Source: JBBQUN01 sp963698395 (GTDB lineage: Bacteria; Actinomycetota; Acidimicrobiia; Acidimicrobiales; SZUA-35). Taken from it: a DNA stretch of 64,000 bases. This document shows positions 6,976 to 18,600 of this stretch, piece by piece. Under the pieces are notes generated by a model. That model was given only the letters and a program-made list of their open reading frames with translations, had not been told where the DNA came from and did no database searches. Made by a program: the position numbers and the translations under genes. Positions within the stretch are counted from its first letter, which is position 1. Each line of letters starts with the position of its first letter. Where the stretch lies: assembly GCA_963698395.1 (NCBI GenBank), contig CAVOQQ010000004.1:310001-374000 (forward strand), read 5' to 3'.

Positions 6976-9528
6976 ATGACGACCGACAGTCTCGGTGAGC
7001 TCGGCGAACGAATCCGCCAGTTGGCTCGTGTGCCGAACCTGTTGGTGGCATGCGACTACGACGGCACCATGGCCGAACTCACCGACGACCCGATGCAGGC
7101 GTTTCCTCATCGAAACTCGGTCGCCGCCGTTCGAGCCCTCGCCGAGCAGGCCAATACCCATGTGGCCGTGATCAGCGGGCGCAGCTTGCGAGACCTGGCG
7201 ACCCTCTCTCGGTTCCCCGAAGAGATCCGCCTGGTCGGCAGCCACGGCAGCGAGTTCGACCTCGGATTCAGCGCCGAACTCTCCGACGAGCTGATCGAGC
7301 GCCGTCGGGTCATCACCGAGGCCGTGCAGGAGATCGGGCTTCGCCACGGCGCCAGGGTCGAGGGCAAGCCGACCGGTGTGGTGCTGCACTTCCGCGGATT
7401 GCCCGAGGACGTCGCGGCCGCCGCTCGAGCCGAGGTCGTTCGCGGTCCGGCGGGGCTCCCCGACATCAGCGTCCGCAATGGCCGAGATGTGCTCGAGATG
7501 TCGGTCATCAAGACCAACAAGGGTTGGGCGCTCGACACCATCCGTTCACAGGTCGGGGCAACGGCGGTGGTCTTCGTCGGCGACGACGTCACCGACGAGG
7601 ACGCCTTCCGCACACTCGCTGGGCCTGATCTCGGCATCAAGGTCGGCGAGGGCAAGACCGCGGCCGGCTACCGAGTGCGAGACATCGAGATGGTCGCCCA
7701 GATCCTGGCGCTGCTCGGCGAACTGCGATCCGATTGGCTCCGAGGTTCCGGGCTCGTCCCCCTCGAACAGCACTCGATGCTGTCCGACCTGCGCACTGCG
7801 GCGATCATCTCGCCGACCGCCCGCGTCACCTGGCTCTGTGCGCCCAGGATCGACTCGGCTGCCATCTTCGCCGAACTGCTCGGCGGTCCATCGGCGGGCT
7901 ACTTCTCGGTCACCGACGCCGCCGGCGCCGGCCCGGTCGATCACCGCTACCTACCCGGCTCGATGATCTGCGAGTCCCGCTTCGACGGTTTCACCCTGAC
8001 CGACTACCTCGATGTCTCCAATGACCGGTCGCGCCGGCTGGCCGGCCGGTCCGACCTCCTTCGGGTCCTGGAGGCCACCGGGCCCGACCCGACGCACGCA
8101 ACCGCCCGCGTCGAGTTCGCTCCTCGGCTCGATTTCGGCCGTTTCCCGACGCGGCTCGAGATTCGCGACGAGGGCATCGCCGTGATGGGAACCGCCGACC
8201 TCATGGTGCTGCGCTCCCCCGGCGTGGAATGGACGGTCGTCGAGGATGGGAGGAACCAGACCGCCATCGGCCTCGCCGACCTGACGAAGGGGCCGGTCTG
8301 CCTCGAACTCCGGGCGGGCACCGGCACCCTGCGAGCAGACGCTCGAGCCGAGACCGATCGCCGCGACGAAACCGATCGCTTCTGGCGCGACTGGCTGGGC
8401 GAGCTGACGCTCCCGCCCACCGAGCGAGAGCTCGTTGGACGCAGCGCACTGACGCTGAAGGGTCTGTGCCATGGTCCGACCGGCGCCATCGTCGCCGCTG
8501 CCACCATGAGTCTCCCCGAGCATCTCGGTGGCGTCCGCAACTGGGACTTCCGCTACTGCTGGCTCCGCCATGCCTCGCTCACGGCCTCGGCCCTTGCCCG
8601 GCTCGGCTCGCACGCCGAAGGCATGGCGTTCCTCGACTGGGTGCTCAACATCTTGTCGACCCGCTCCGATCCCGAGCGTCTCGCCCCGCTCTACAACGTC
8701 ACCGGCCGGCATCTCCCACCCGAGGCCGAGATCACCGAACTCCCCGGCTACGGCGGGTCCCGACCGGTGCGCGTCGGCAACGCGGCCGAGGGGCAGGTGC
8801 AGCTCGACGTCTTCGGGCCCATCGTCGACCTGGTCCACACCCTGTTGTTGCGAGGTGAGGCGCTGTCGTCGGAGCACTGGCGGCTGGTCGAATCCATGGT
8901 GCTCGCCGTTTCACGACGCTGGACCGAACCCGACCACGGGATCTGGGAGATCCGCAAGCCGCCGCGGCACCACGTCTACTCGAAGGTCATGTGCTGGGTG
9001 TCGGTCGATCGTGCCATCGCCATCGCCGACCAATTCCTCGACCGCGAGCCGACGGCCTGGCTCGAGCTGCGCGCCGAGATCGCCGACGACATCTTGACCC
9101 ATGGCTGGAAGGCCGATCGGGGCACGTTCACCGCGGCCTACGACGGTGACGATCTCGATGCCTCCGTGCTCGCCGTCGGTCTCTCCGGCTTGATCGAGGC
9201 CGACGATCCTCGTTTCGTCTCCACGGTCAATGCGGTCGAACGCGAGCTGCGGAACGGCAGCACGGTCTATCGCTACCTCGAAGACGACGGCCTACCGGGC
9301 CGCGAGGGCGGGTTCCACCTGATGACCTCGTGGCTGATCGACTCGCTCGACCTGGTGGGTCGACGCGACGACGCCGTCGCCCTCTTCGCCGAGCTGTGTT
9401 CGCTGGCCGGCGACACCGGGTTGTTCACCGAGCAATACGATCCGGCGAGCCATCGGGCCCTCGGCAACCTCCCGCAGGCCTACAGCCATGTCGGTGTGAT
9501 CAACAACGCACTGAACCTCGACCGCTGA
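6976..9528 (+). CDS. otsB: Trehalose-6-phosphate phosphatase fused to a GH15 glycoside hydrolase
   Basis: The protein has 850 residues and two enzymes. Residues ~20-260 are a HAD-type OtsB phosphatase: CDYDGT at 25-31 (Asp nucleophile pair) and GDDVTDEDAF near 202. Residues ~265-850 are a GH15 (alpha,alpha-)6 barrel as in actinobacterial trehalases: RNWDFRYCWLRH near 520, GIWEIRKPP near 654 (candidate general acid Glu) and EQYDP...LGNLPQAYSH near 818 (candidate general base Glu). The family usually reads WLRD; here it is WLRH. A fusion could convert Tre6P to trehalose and then glucose in one polypeptide, or the GH15 half may act on another glucoside. The start is set by the -10 box; upstream in-frame codons are not conserved-looking. 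A strong hairpin follows the stop. Confidence 0.85.
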   Translation: MTTDSLGELGERIRQLARVPNLLVACDYDGTMAELTDDPMQAFPHRNSVAAVRALAEQANTHVAVISGRSLRDLATLSRFPEEIRLVGSHGSEFDLGFSAELSDELIERRRVITEAVQEIGLRHGARVEGKPTGVVLHFRGLPEDVAAAARAEVVRGPAGLPDISVRNGRDVLEMSVIKTNKGWALDTIRSQVGATAVVFVGDDVTDEDAFRTLAGPDLGIKVGEGKTAAGYRVRDIEMVAQILALLGELRSDWLRGSGLVPLEQHSMLSDLRTAAIISPTARVTWLCAPRIDSAAIFAELLGGPSAGYFSVTDAAGAGPVDHRYLPGSMICESRFDGFTLTDYLDVSNDRSRRLAGRSDLLRVLEATGPDPTHATARVEFAPRLDFGRFPTRLEIRDEGIAVMGTADLMVLRSPGVEWTVVEDGRNQTAIGLADLTKGPVCLELRAGTGTLRADARAETDRRDETDRFWRDWLGELTLPPTERELVGRSALTLKGLCHGPTGAIVAAATMSLPEHLGGVRNWDFRYCWLRHASLTASALARLGSHAEGMAFLDWVLNILSTRSDPERLAPLYNVTGRHLPPEAEITELPGYGGSRPVRVGNAAEGQVQLDVFGPIVDLVHTLLLRGEALSSEHWRLVESMVLAVSRRWTEPDHGIWEIRKPPRHHVYSKVMCWVSVDRAIAIADQFLDREPTAWLELRAEIADDILTHGWKADRGTFTAAYDGDDLDASVLAVGLSGLIEADDPRFVSTVNAVERELRNGSTVYRYLEDDGLPGREGGFHLMTSWLIDSLDLVGRRDDAVALFAELCSLAGDTGLFTEQYDPASHRALGNLPQAYSHVGVINNALNLDR

Positions 9529-9583
9529 GCTCCGCGTCGCCCACGTTGGGGCAGCGGCCGACGAAACCACCGACAGCGTGGCG

Positions 9584-9610
9584 GTCGGAGGTGGCGACGC
9601 CACCTCCGAC
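9584..9610. terminator. Bidirectional terminator hairpin
   Basis: A perfect 12-bp stem (GTCGGAGGTGGC with GCCACCTCCGAC) has a 3-nt loop and lies between two convergent stop codons (9528 and 9615). There is no U-tract, which is common in high-GC Actinobacteria. Confidence 0.75.
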
Positions 9611-9614
9611 ACCG

Positions 9615-12600
9615 CTACGAACGGGCTGAGGGCTCGAGGCCCGATCGGCGACGGTTCACGAGCACCATCAGGCCGCCGCCGATACCGAGGAGCAGGAGCG
9701 CCCAGATCACGAGGTCGAGCGAGTTCGAGCCGGTGAAGGCGAGAATCCCTCGGGTGGAGATCGGCGCACGGGCCGACCCGTTGTCGGTGGTGTCCGCGGG
9801 CACGCCGAGTTGATCGCCGAGGGGATCGCCCGGGATCGCCAGCGTGTCGTAGATGCTCTGGATCAGCTCCGGTGCCAGGGCCACGCCATTGACCATGTTG
9901 CCGCCCGAGACGACTGCCTCGTTGAGGATGGTCCCGGTCGCCGTGCCGCTCACCCGGACCGTCAGGTCCACCGTCCAGGTCTCATCGACATCGAGCGACT
10001 CGGTGTTCGTGCATCGAACGATGCCGGCAGCAGCCGAACACACCGAGCCCGAGGTCGACGACGTCGCCGATTCGAACGTCAGCGTGGAGGGCAGGTCGTC
10101 GACGATCTCGATCGTCCCTCGAGTCGGCGAGGGGCCTTGGTTGGTCACGACCATCCGATAGGTCGCGGTCTTGCCCAGTTCGAGCTTGCCCCGCAGCGTC
10201 TTGTCGATGTCGAGCAGCGACAGCGGCACCTCGACCGGATCGGTGTCGACGTTGTTCGCACCGTTCGGATCGAGCGTCGGCGAGCTGACGCCGGCCGAGT
10301 TCACCACCCGAGGCAGGGCGCCGAGTTCGGCGATCACCTCGATGGTCATGGCGGTGTCGGAACCCACCGCCATGTCGATGGCGGCGCCGAAGGCGTCGAC
10401 GTACTCACAGGTCACGGTCTGGCCACTGGCGGTGCAGTCCCAATTGCTGCCGCCGGCACGCTCGAAGATCACGCCTTCGGGCAGCACGTCGGTCACACGA
10501 ACGGGAGCGGCGGCAATGCCGGGGCCGTTGTTCACGATCTGCAGGGTCCAGACGTTGGACGAGCCAAGGGTGAAATCACCGCCATGACGCTTGTCGATCG
10601 AGAGATCGGCCTCGATCCGGTAGCCGAAGTCAACATCAGGCTGGTCTTCGCCGGCGCCGAGAGCGACGGTCGTCTCGTTGGCCGTGGTCGTACCGTCGAG
10701 GTCATGGGTCGGCGCAGCGCCCGCAGGCAGTGTCGACACCGTGACCGACACGGTGTAGTCACCGGCCGGAAGTCGATCGAACCCATAGGTGCCATCGGCG
10801 GCTGTCGTGGTCGTCTCGGTGAACGCAACGTCCGTGATCGGATCGAGGTAGACGAGGGTGATCTCGACCCCGCCGAGCAGGGGTTCGCCGGCATCGATGA
10901 CGCCGTCGCCGTCGTCGTCGTGCCACACCGTGTCGCCGAGCGAGCCGGTGCCGGCAACCGAGAAGTCCTGATCGAGATCGTCGGGCGTCACGGCGTCGAG
11001 CGTGGTGCTCGACGTGTTCGGCGTCGTGATGCCATCGGCGTCGTAGGTCGGGACCACACCATCAGGCAGGGTCGAGTCGACCACGGTCACGGTGTAGTCG
11101 CCGTGCGGCAGCCCGTCGAGCAGATAGGAGCCATCACCGTCGGTGGTGACCGTCACGCTCATGTCCGGCCCGCTGGTCGGGTTGGTCCACACGATCGCAA
11201 GGTCGACGTTCGGCAGTCCGACGTCGGTCGAGTCGATCACGGGGGTGCCCGAACCGTCGCGATCGAGCCACACCGTGTCACCGATCGAGCCGAGACCGCG
11301 GTAGCCGAAGTCCTGATCGAGGTCGGTTGGCGAGCCCGAGGTCAGGGTGGTCGTCGACACGTGCGCCGTCCCCGTGCCATCGGCGTCGAACGACGGGACG
11401 AAACCGGCCGGCAAGTCCGCCGAATCGACCGTGATGGTCAGCGTCGTGTCGAACGGCAGATCGGCGAAGCCATAGACGCCGTTGGCGTCGGTGGTGTCCA
11501 CCACGGTGATCGTCGAGCCGTCGGGACCGACGTAGGCGAGGGTCACATCGATCCCGCCGAGTGCGACCTCGTCGGCGTCGAAGACGCCGTCACCGTCACG
11601 ATCGAACCACACGGTGTCGCCGACCGATCCCGCTCCGGTGTAGGAGAAGTCCTGATCGAGCCGATCCGGTGTGACCGCATCGAGCGTCGTCGTCGACACG
11701 TGCACCGAGGCGACGCCATCGGCGTCGAAGGTGGCGACGTCGATGCCAGAGGGCAGCGTCGACGCATCGACGTCGACGGCGTAGGGTCCGAACGGCAGGT
11801 TGCCGACCAGCCATTCGCCATCGGTGTCGGTCGTTGCGAGGTAGACCAGGTCGTCGGCGCTCTCGTCGGCGACGGTGCCGACGTCATCGCCGATCACACC
11901 GTCGAAGCCACCGAAGGTCACGATGACATCGATGCCGGCAAGGGGTTGGTCCTGGTCGTCGAACACGCCGGAGCCGGCCGGATCGGCAGCGCCGTCATCG
12001 TTCTGGTCGAACCACACCGTGTCACCGATCGAGCCGACGCCGGTGTAGGAGAAGTCCTGGTCGAGACGCTCCGGCGTCACCGCATCGAGCACCGTCGACG
12101 AGGTGTCGACCGAGCCGACACCGTCGGCGTCGAACGTGGCCACGAGGCCCTCGGGCAGGGTGCTCGGATCGACCGCCACGGTGTAGGAACCGTGCGGCAG
12201 ATCGGGCACGAGATAGCCACCATCAGGGGCGGTCGTCGTGGTGATCACGACGTCGGAGCCCTGTGGATTGGTCCACGTGACCGTCACGTCGACACCACCG
12301 ATGCCGGGTTCGGCGCCATCAGGCGTCGCGGTCGCCGAGCCGTCGATGTCGAACCAGACGAGGTCGCCGAGTGAGCCGACGCCTCGATAGCCGAAGTCCT
12401 GGTCCAGATTCGTGCGGGTGCCCGAAGCGATCGTGACCGCAGAGGTGTTCGCCGTTGCGAGGCCGTCGTCGTCGAACGTGGCAACCAGTCCAGCAGGAAG
12501 GGTCGCCGAATCCACCGTGACGGTGAAGTTGCCGTCGGGCAGGTTGTCGAAGAGATAGGTGCCGTCACCAGCAGTGACGTCGGTCTGGATGACATCATCG

Positions 12601-15600
12601 CCGCCACCGAGCACACCGTCGGGACCGAACCACACGAGGGTCACGGTCACACCGGAGAAACCGACCTCGGCCGGACCCGACTGCACGCCGTCACCGTCGT
12701 GATCGAACCAGACCGTGTCGCCGATCCGACCATCGGTCTCGCCGGTGTAGGCAAAGTCCTGGTCGAGATCGTCAGGCGTCACGGCGTCGAGCGTCGTCGC
12801 CGAGACATTCGCCGTACCGACACCATCGTCGTCGTACGTCGGGCTGGTGAGACCGGCCGGGAGGTCGGTGCCGTCGACGGTGACCGTGTAGCTCCCGTGA
12901 GGCAGCCCGGTCACGAGGTAGTCACCGGCGGCACGGGTGGTGTCGGTGATCGTGAAGTCGTCAGCGTCGCCGAAGATGCCGTTGGCACCCGACCACACGA
13001 CCGTGACGTCGATGTCGGGCAGCGCGGCGTCGCCGGCGTCGGGGGTACCGTCGGTCTCGGTGCCGTCGATGTCGAAGAAGACGGTGTCACCGATCGAACC
13101 GAGACCGCGATAACCGAAGTCCTGGTCGAGGTCGCTGTCGGTCGCGCCACTCAGGTTGGTGATCGAGACCCCGGGGGTGCCGATGCCATCGTCGTCGAAG
13201 GTCGGCGCCATGTTGCCGGGCAGACCCGACGCGACCGTGACGGTGAACTGGCCGTCGGGCAGGTTCGTGAAACCATAGGTGCCGTCGGCCGCAGTGATCG
13301 TGGTGAGCACCAGATCGTCGGCGTCGCCGGCGATGCCGTTGGGGCCATCCCAGGTCGCCGTGACCGTGACGCCGCCCAGGCCGGGCTCGCCGGCGTCGAT
13401 GACACCGTCGCCGTCGTGGTCGAACCAGACCGTGTCACCGAGTTCGCCGTCGCCGGTGTAGGAGAAGTCGACGTCGAGCTGGCTTTCGCCAGGATCGAGC
13501 GTGACGTCCGCAACGTGAGCCGTGGCGAGACCGGTCAGGTCGTAGGTGGCGGTGTCGAGCCCGGCGGGCAGATCGCTCGAGTCGAGCGTGACCCGATACT
13601 CGCCGACCGGGAGGGCCGGGAAGAGGTAGTTGCCGGTCGCATCGGTGACCGTCTGGAAGTCGATGTCGTCGCCGTTGCCGAGGATGTCGTCCCAGCCGGC
13701 CCACGTGGCGGTGATGCCGACATTCGGGATGCCGCTCTCGCCGACGCCGTTCGTGGCATCGCCGGAGTTGTCGGCGTCCCACCACACCTTGTCGCCCAAC
13801 CGCTGGGTTCCATCAGGGGTGTAGCCGAAATCGAAGGCCAGATCGGCGATCGCGCCGGAGGGCAGCGCACCGTCGGCCGGTGTGATCTGCTCGATGGTGG
13901 TGTCGTCGAGCGTGGCGTCGCGATCGTGACTCTGGGTCAGGCCCGTGAGGTTCGGCGAAGCGGTGTCGATGGTGACGGTGATCGGCGTGTTCGACGGCAG
14001 GCCCGCCGAGAGCGGCACGCCATAGGAACCATCGGGACCGGTCGTGGTCGAATACGACTGCGGAGCACCCGTTTGCGGGTCGTTCCAGGTGATGTCGATG
14101 TCGATGTCGGGGATGCCCGGCTCGCTCGGATCCTGGATGCCGTCGGCGTCGAGATCGAGCCAGACGAAGTCGCCGAGGCTGGTGGGCACGACCTCGATCG
14201 TGACCGAGCTCTGATCGTCCTCACCAGGCACGTCGTTGCCTGGGGTGGAGTCGGGATCCCACTGGTCGACCGCTGCGGCCTGGGCGATGTTGGTCACCGA
14301 GCCCAGTCCGACGAGCCGAGTCCGCAGGGTGAGGGTGGCGCTGCCACCATCGGCGATCGATCCCACGGTCCACACGTTGGTCAGCGAGTCGAACGAGCCC
14401 TGCGATGCGAGCACGACCGAATCGAAGGCGAGGGCACTCGGGTCGAGGACATCACGCAAGGCGACGTTGGTGGCACCATCGGGGCCGCTGTTGTCGACGA
14501 CGACGGTGTAGTTGACGTACGAGCCGAACCAGTACGGGCCGTTGGCCGTATCGGCGTCGGTCTCCACCGGTGTGATCGACTTGTCGACGCTGAGGTCTGC
14601 TCGTGCGACGAACACGTCATCGGTGTCGCTGTCGGAGTAGGTCGGGGCCGGTGCGCCACCGGGACCGTCAGGGTCACAGCAACTGGTGGAGCCGCTGGCG
14701 TCCTCACCGATCACCGAGACGGCATTCGTGTGCGGGTTGGCCGGGCCGGTGTGGGCGATCCCGACCACCGTGCTCGAGACGAGGGCGGCCGACTGGGGCG
14801 TTGCCGTCATCGTGATCACGATGGTCTGGCCCGGGGCCAGCGGTTGGGTCGGTCCGGCGACCAGGTCGGTCCAGGTGAGGGTCTCGACGTTGAGCGACGC
14901 CGCATCGTTGCAGGTGCCGGTGTCGGCCGAACAGCCGGGCTCGACCGACGTGGTGCCGTACGGCGTGGTCACCGAAGCCGAGGCGGGGTCGTACGTCCAA
15001 CCCTCGGGGAGGACGTCGGTCGCATCGACGTCGAAGGCCGAGGCAACCGTGTCGGTGTTCGTGATGGTGATCGTCCAGGTGAACGGCTGGTCGAGGCGGA
15101 CATCGTCGACGTCCTGCCCGGTCCCGGCCGCCTTGTCGACGGTGAGGGTCGGGAAGTGGACCTCGACGGTCACCGCATCAGGAGCAACGACGCCGCGCGT
15201 GGCGCCGGGACCGTTCCCGTAGGTGACGATGTCGTCGTTCGACGGGTTGTCGAGCACGATCTGGGCTCGATCGGCCGACGAGAAACCGAAGTAGCTGGGG
15301 ACACTGACCACGTTGGTGAGGTCTTCACCACGATCGAGGTCGTCGGAGGAATCGAGGATGGCGTCGTAGTCGAATGAAGCGGTGGCAGCAGGAGTCAGCG
15401 GTCCGGCAACGGTCCAGGTGATCGTGCGGTCGGTCTCGCTCCAGATGCCGACGCTGCCGGAGTCACCGGTCACGGTGTCGCCATTGGTGGCGACCACGGT
15501 GCCGCCAGGGCCATCGAGCGGGGTGAGACCGGCCGGGACCGTGTCGACGATGGTCACGTCATGCGAGGGGCTCGTTCCCGTTGCCGTGACGGTCACGTCG

Positions 15601-18600
15601 TAGCGCAGCGTCGTACCGGCCTCGGTGTCGCAGCCATTGGCGCCGGTTCCGTCGTTGTCGCCGATGTTGCCGGGAGTGATGTCGCACGTCGGGTTGGCAA
15701 GCGGCGATCCGTCGAGGTTGGCCACGTCCTTGTCGACCCGGATACCGGGCTCCACGACCGTGAAGGTCTCCGAATCGGCGGCCGACGAAACGGTCCAGGA
15801 ACCGGAGTTCGGGTCGTCGTAGCCGGCGGGCATCGACGCCGGGCTCTGGCCGACGTTCTCGCTGCCGTTCCAGACGACCACCGCATCGTTGGTGATGCTG
15901 TTCCCGGCAACAGCGTTGGTGTTCACATGAGCGGTGTAGCCGACGGTGATCACACAATCGGTGTCGGCGTACAGGTCGCCGAAGAACCAGGCCGTGCGAC
16001 CGGTGGCCCCGCCGACATCGTTGAACGTCTCGACGTCACCGACTGCCAAGCTGACCCCGGTGGTGAGACCGGTTGCGGTGTTCAGCACCTCACACGAGGG
16101 CGAGGCGATGATCGAGTTGAACGAGTCGAAGTCGAGCCTCGACGGCAGCTCGTCGAACAGCGTGGTGTCGTAGGCGATGGTGTTCGCCGGGAGGGTCATC
16201 GACACCTCATAGTCGACCGGCTCACCGACGGTCGCGGTGGCCCGGTCGTCGTTGGAATCGCCCGGGTTGAACGGCTCGATGTCCTTCACGATGGTCGCGA
16301 GCGGCACGGCGATCACGTCCGCGTCGTTGTCGGCGTAGTCGCGGGCGTTCGCTGCGTTGGGATCTGCCGAGGGGGTCAGGTCCTGATCGAGGCTGTAGGC
16401 GGTGAGCTCCACCGTGTTCGTCAGGCTCACGGAGGATACGGCCGGCTCATCGACCCGCACGTCGTAGGTGAAGATGGCGCTGGCGTTCGGATCGATGGCA
16501 TCAAGTCCGGCCGACCAATCGGTCGGGGTCCAGGTGATCGTCCGAAGGCTCTGGGACCAGACGCCGTCGAACGAGCCGATCGGGCTCACGCCGGTCGATG
16601 GAACGAGTTGGCCATTGGCCGTCACCGGAAAGCCGCCGGCATCCAGCGGCGTCATGCCGCTGGGGACGTTGTCGACGATGGTCACGTCATGGGCGACCGA
16701 CACGTTCGTTGCGCCGCTGGTCGGGTTGGTGACCGAGACCTGGTAGGTCACGGTGGCCCCCGGCGAGGCGTTCGGGCCGACCGGGTTGGTGTGGGTCTTG
16801 TCGATCTGCGGGTTCGGTTCCACCACGAAGGTGTCCACGTTGTTGGAATTGACCGCCGGGCTGGGATTGGCAGCAGCGTCATTCCAGTCGAAGGTGGCGC
16901 GGTTGCGCAGCCGGGTCGCGCTCGGGCTCGCGTCGTTGGCAACGACGTCGGTCACTCGGCCGTAGAAGGTGATGGTGACCGCATCGTCGCCGGAGCCGGT
17001 GGCGTTGGTATAGGTCGCCGGGAGCGTGTAGGTCATGACGCCGCCGCTGTGACTCAGCGTTCCACTGGCGAGCGTGGTGCTGCCGGTGGTCGAGGAGGCG
17101 CTCGGATTCAGTGTCTGCACCGACCCGTCGAAGTAGCCCGAACCGGTGTGCCAGGTGATCCCGGACGGAAGGGTGTCGGTGATCACCCCGTCGTAGACGG
17201 TGGTGCCATCGGGAACGGTGGCCGTGACCTGATACCTGATGATCTCCCCGATCGTCGCCCGATTGCTCAGGGCATTGCCCGCCTCGGTGATCCCGCTGCG
17301 CTGGGCCTTGACGATGGTCGGGTCCGGCGAGTCGAGGTAGGCGGGGTCGTCGGCGGCGTCGGTGTTCTCGCTGCCGGTAAAGGCCGGATTGATGTTGTTC
17401 GCCGGGTAGTAGTCGAACGTGCCGGTCTGGTTGGTGGCGCCCTGGTAGAAGGCGACGCCGGCGTTGTTGGTCCAGTTGTCCCCTGCGGTGATGTTGCTGG
17501 GGATGGTGACGTCGTAGGTCAGGGTCAAGCCTGAGCCCATGGTCGTCGCCTGGGCGATGGTCTGGCCCGTCCACACGATCACGCCGCCCGAACAGGTGCC
17601 GCCGTTCGAGATGGCCGAGACGTCGGTGCAGGAGAAGTCCGAGGGGAGCACATCGTGGACCTCGGTCGAGGTCGCGTTGCTGTTGCCTTGGTTCCAGACA
17701 TCGACACGGAACGTGACGACATCGCCGATGCGTACCTGGGTCGAGGTCGATCCGGAGCCGATCGAGCCGTCGAAGTCGGGACCGTTCACCGTGACGTCGT
17801 TGACATCACGAACGCCCTTGGCCAGACGGACTTCGGGTTCGGTCCACTCCGCCGCTGCCTCGTCACGAAGCTGATAGACGAGCCCGCCGTTGTTGTTGTG
17901 GACCATCTTCAACAGGTTGGCGTTGATGTCGTAGGCCGCACCTTCGGTGTTGTCGGTCAGCTCGGCCGCAATGGTCCAGAGGAAGACGTTGCCGGCCGCG
18001 TCGACGTTGCCGCCGCTGACGTCGAAGACCACCTGCGAGGCCGTGCTGCTCGCAACGGTCGTGGTCGTGAGGGTGTCGGTCGAGATGACTCGGGAGGCCG
18101 AGCCGTCGATGTAGCGATAGCCGGGCGGAAGAAGGTCGGTGATGGCGACGCCTTCGTAGTCGACGTTCGACGGGAAGGTGGCGCCGAGCTCGAAGCACAC
18201 GATGTCGCCCGGGCCGTAGCCCAGCTCGGCCGGATCGCCTTCGGACCAGGTGATGGAACCGTGTCCGGCACACGTCGCCGCCGTGGCACCGGCACCGTTG
18301 GCCATGACACCGGTCTTCTGCGAAACCCGCTTGTCCAGCGATGGCAGCGCATTCTCGAGTCCGGCCGAGGCGGTGTCACCGTCGATGCCGCCATCGGCGT
18401 CGACCGGATCGGACGCCAGCGAGGCGTCGGCGACGGTGTCGGGACCCGAGACCTCGGCTTCGTTGGTGACCGAGTCGCCGGCGAGCACGGGCTCGCCCGG
18501 GAGCGAGGCGTAGCTGCCGCGGTAGTGGTCACGAACCACGCTGGCGTAGGTGATGGTGATCGTGCCGTCGGCATCGAGATCGTTCAGCACGGCGTTGTCG

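Noticed and set aside
9810..12374. Long open frame on the plus strand opposite the giant repeat gene
   Set aside because: Its translation is an Arg/Asp/Val-rich shadow of the SdrD-B repeats; codon use, signal peptide and domains all support the minus strand.
12699..15377. Second long plus-strand open frame of nearly 900 codons opposite the giant gene
   Set aside because: Same reason: periodic shadow of the repeat DNA in high-GC sequence, no recognisable domain and no ribosome site.
15561..17534. Plus-strand frame of about 650 codons opposite the DUF11 modules
   Set aside because: Composition (Gly/Arg/Asp/Val) and lack of motifs mark it as an antisense shadow.
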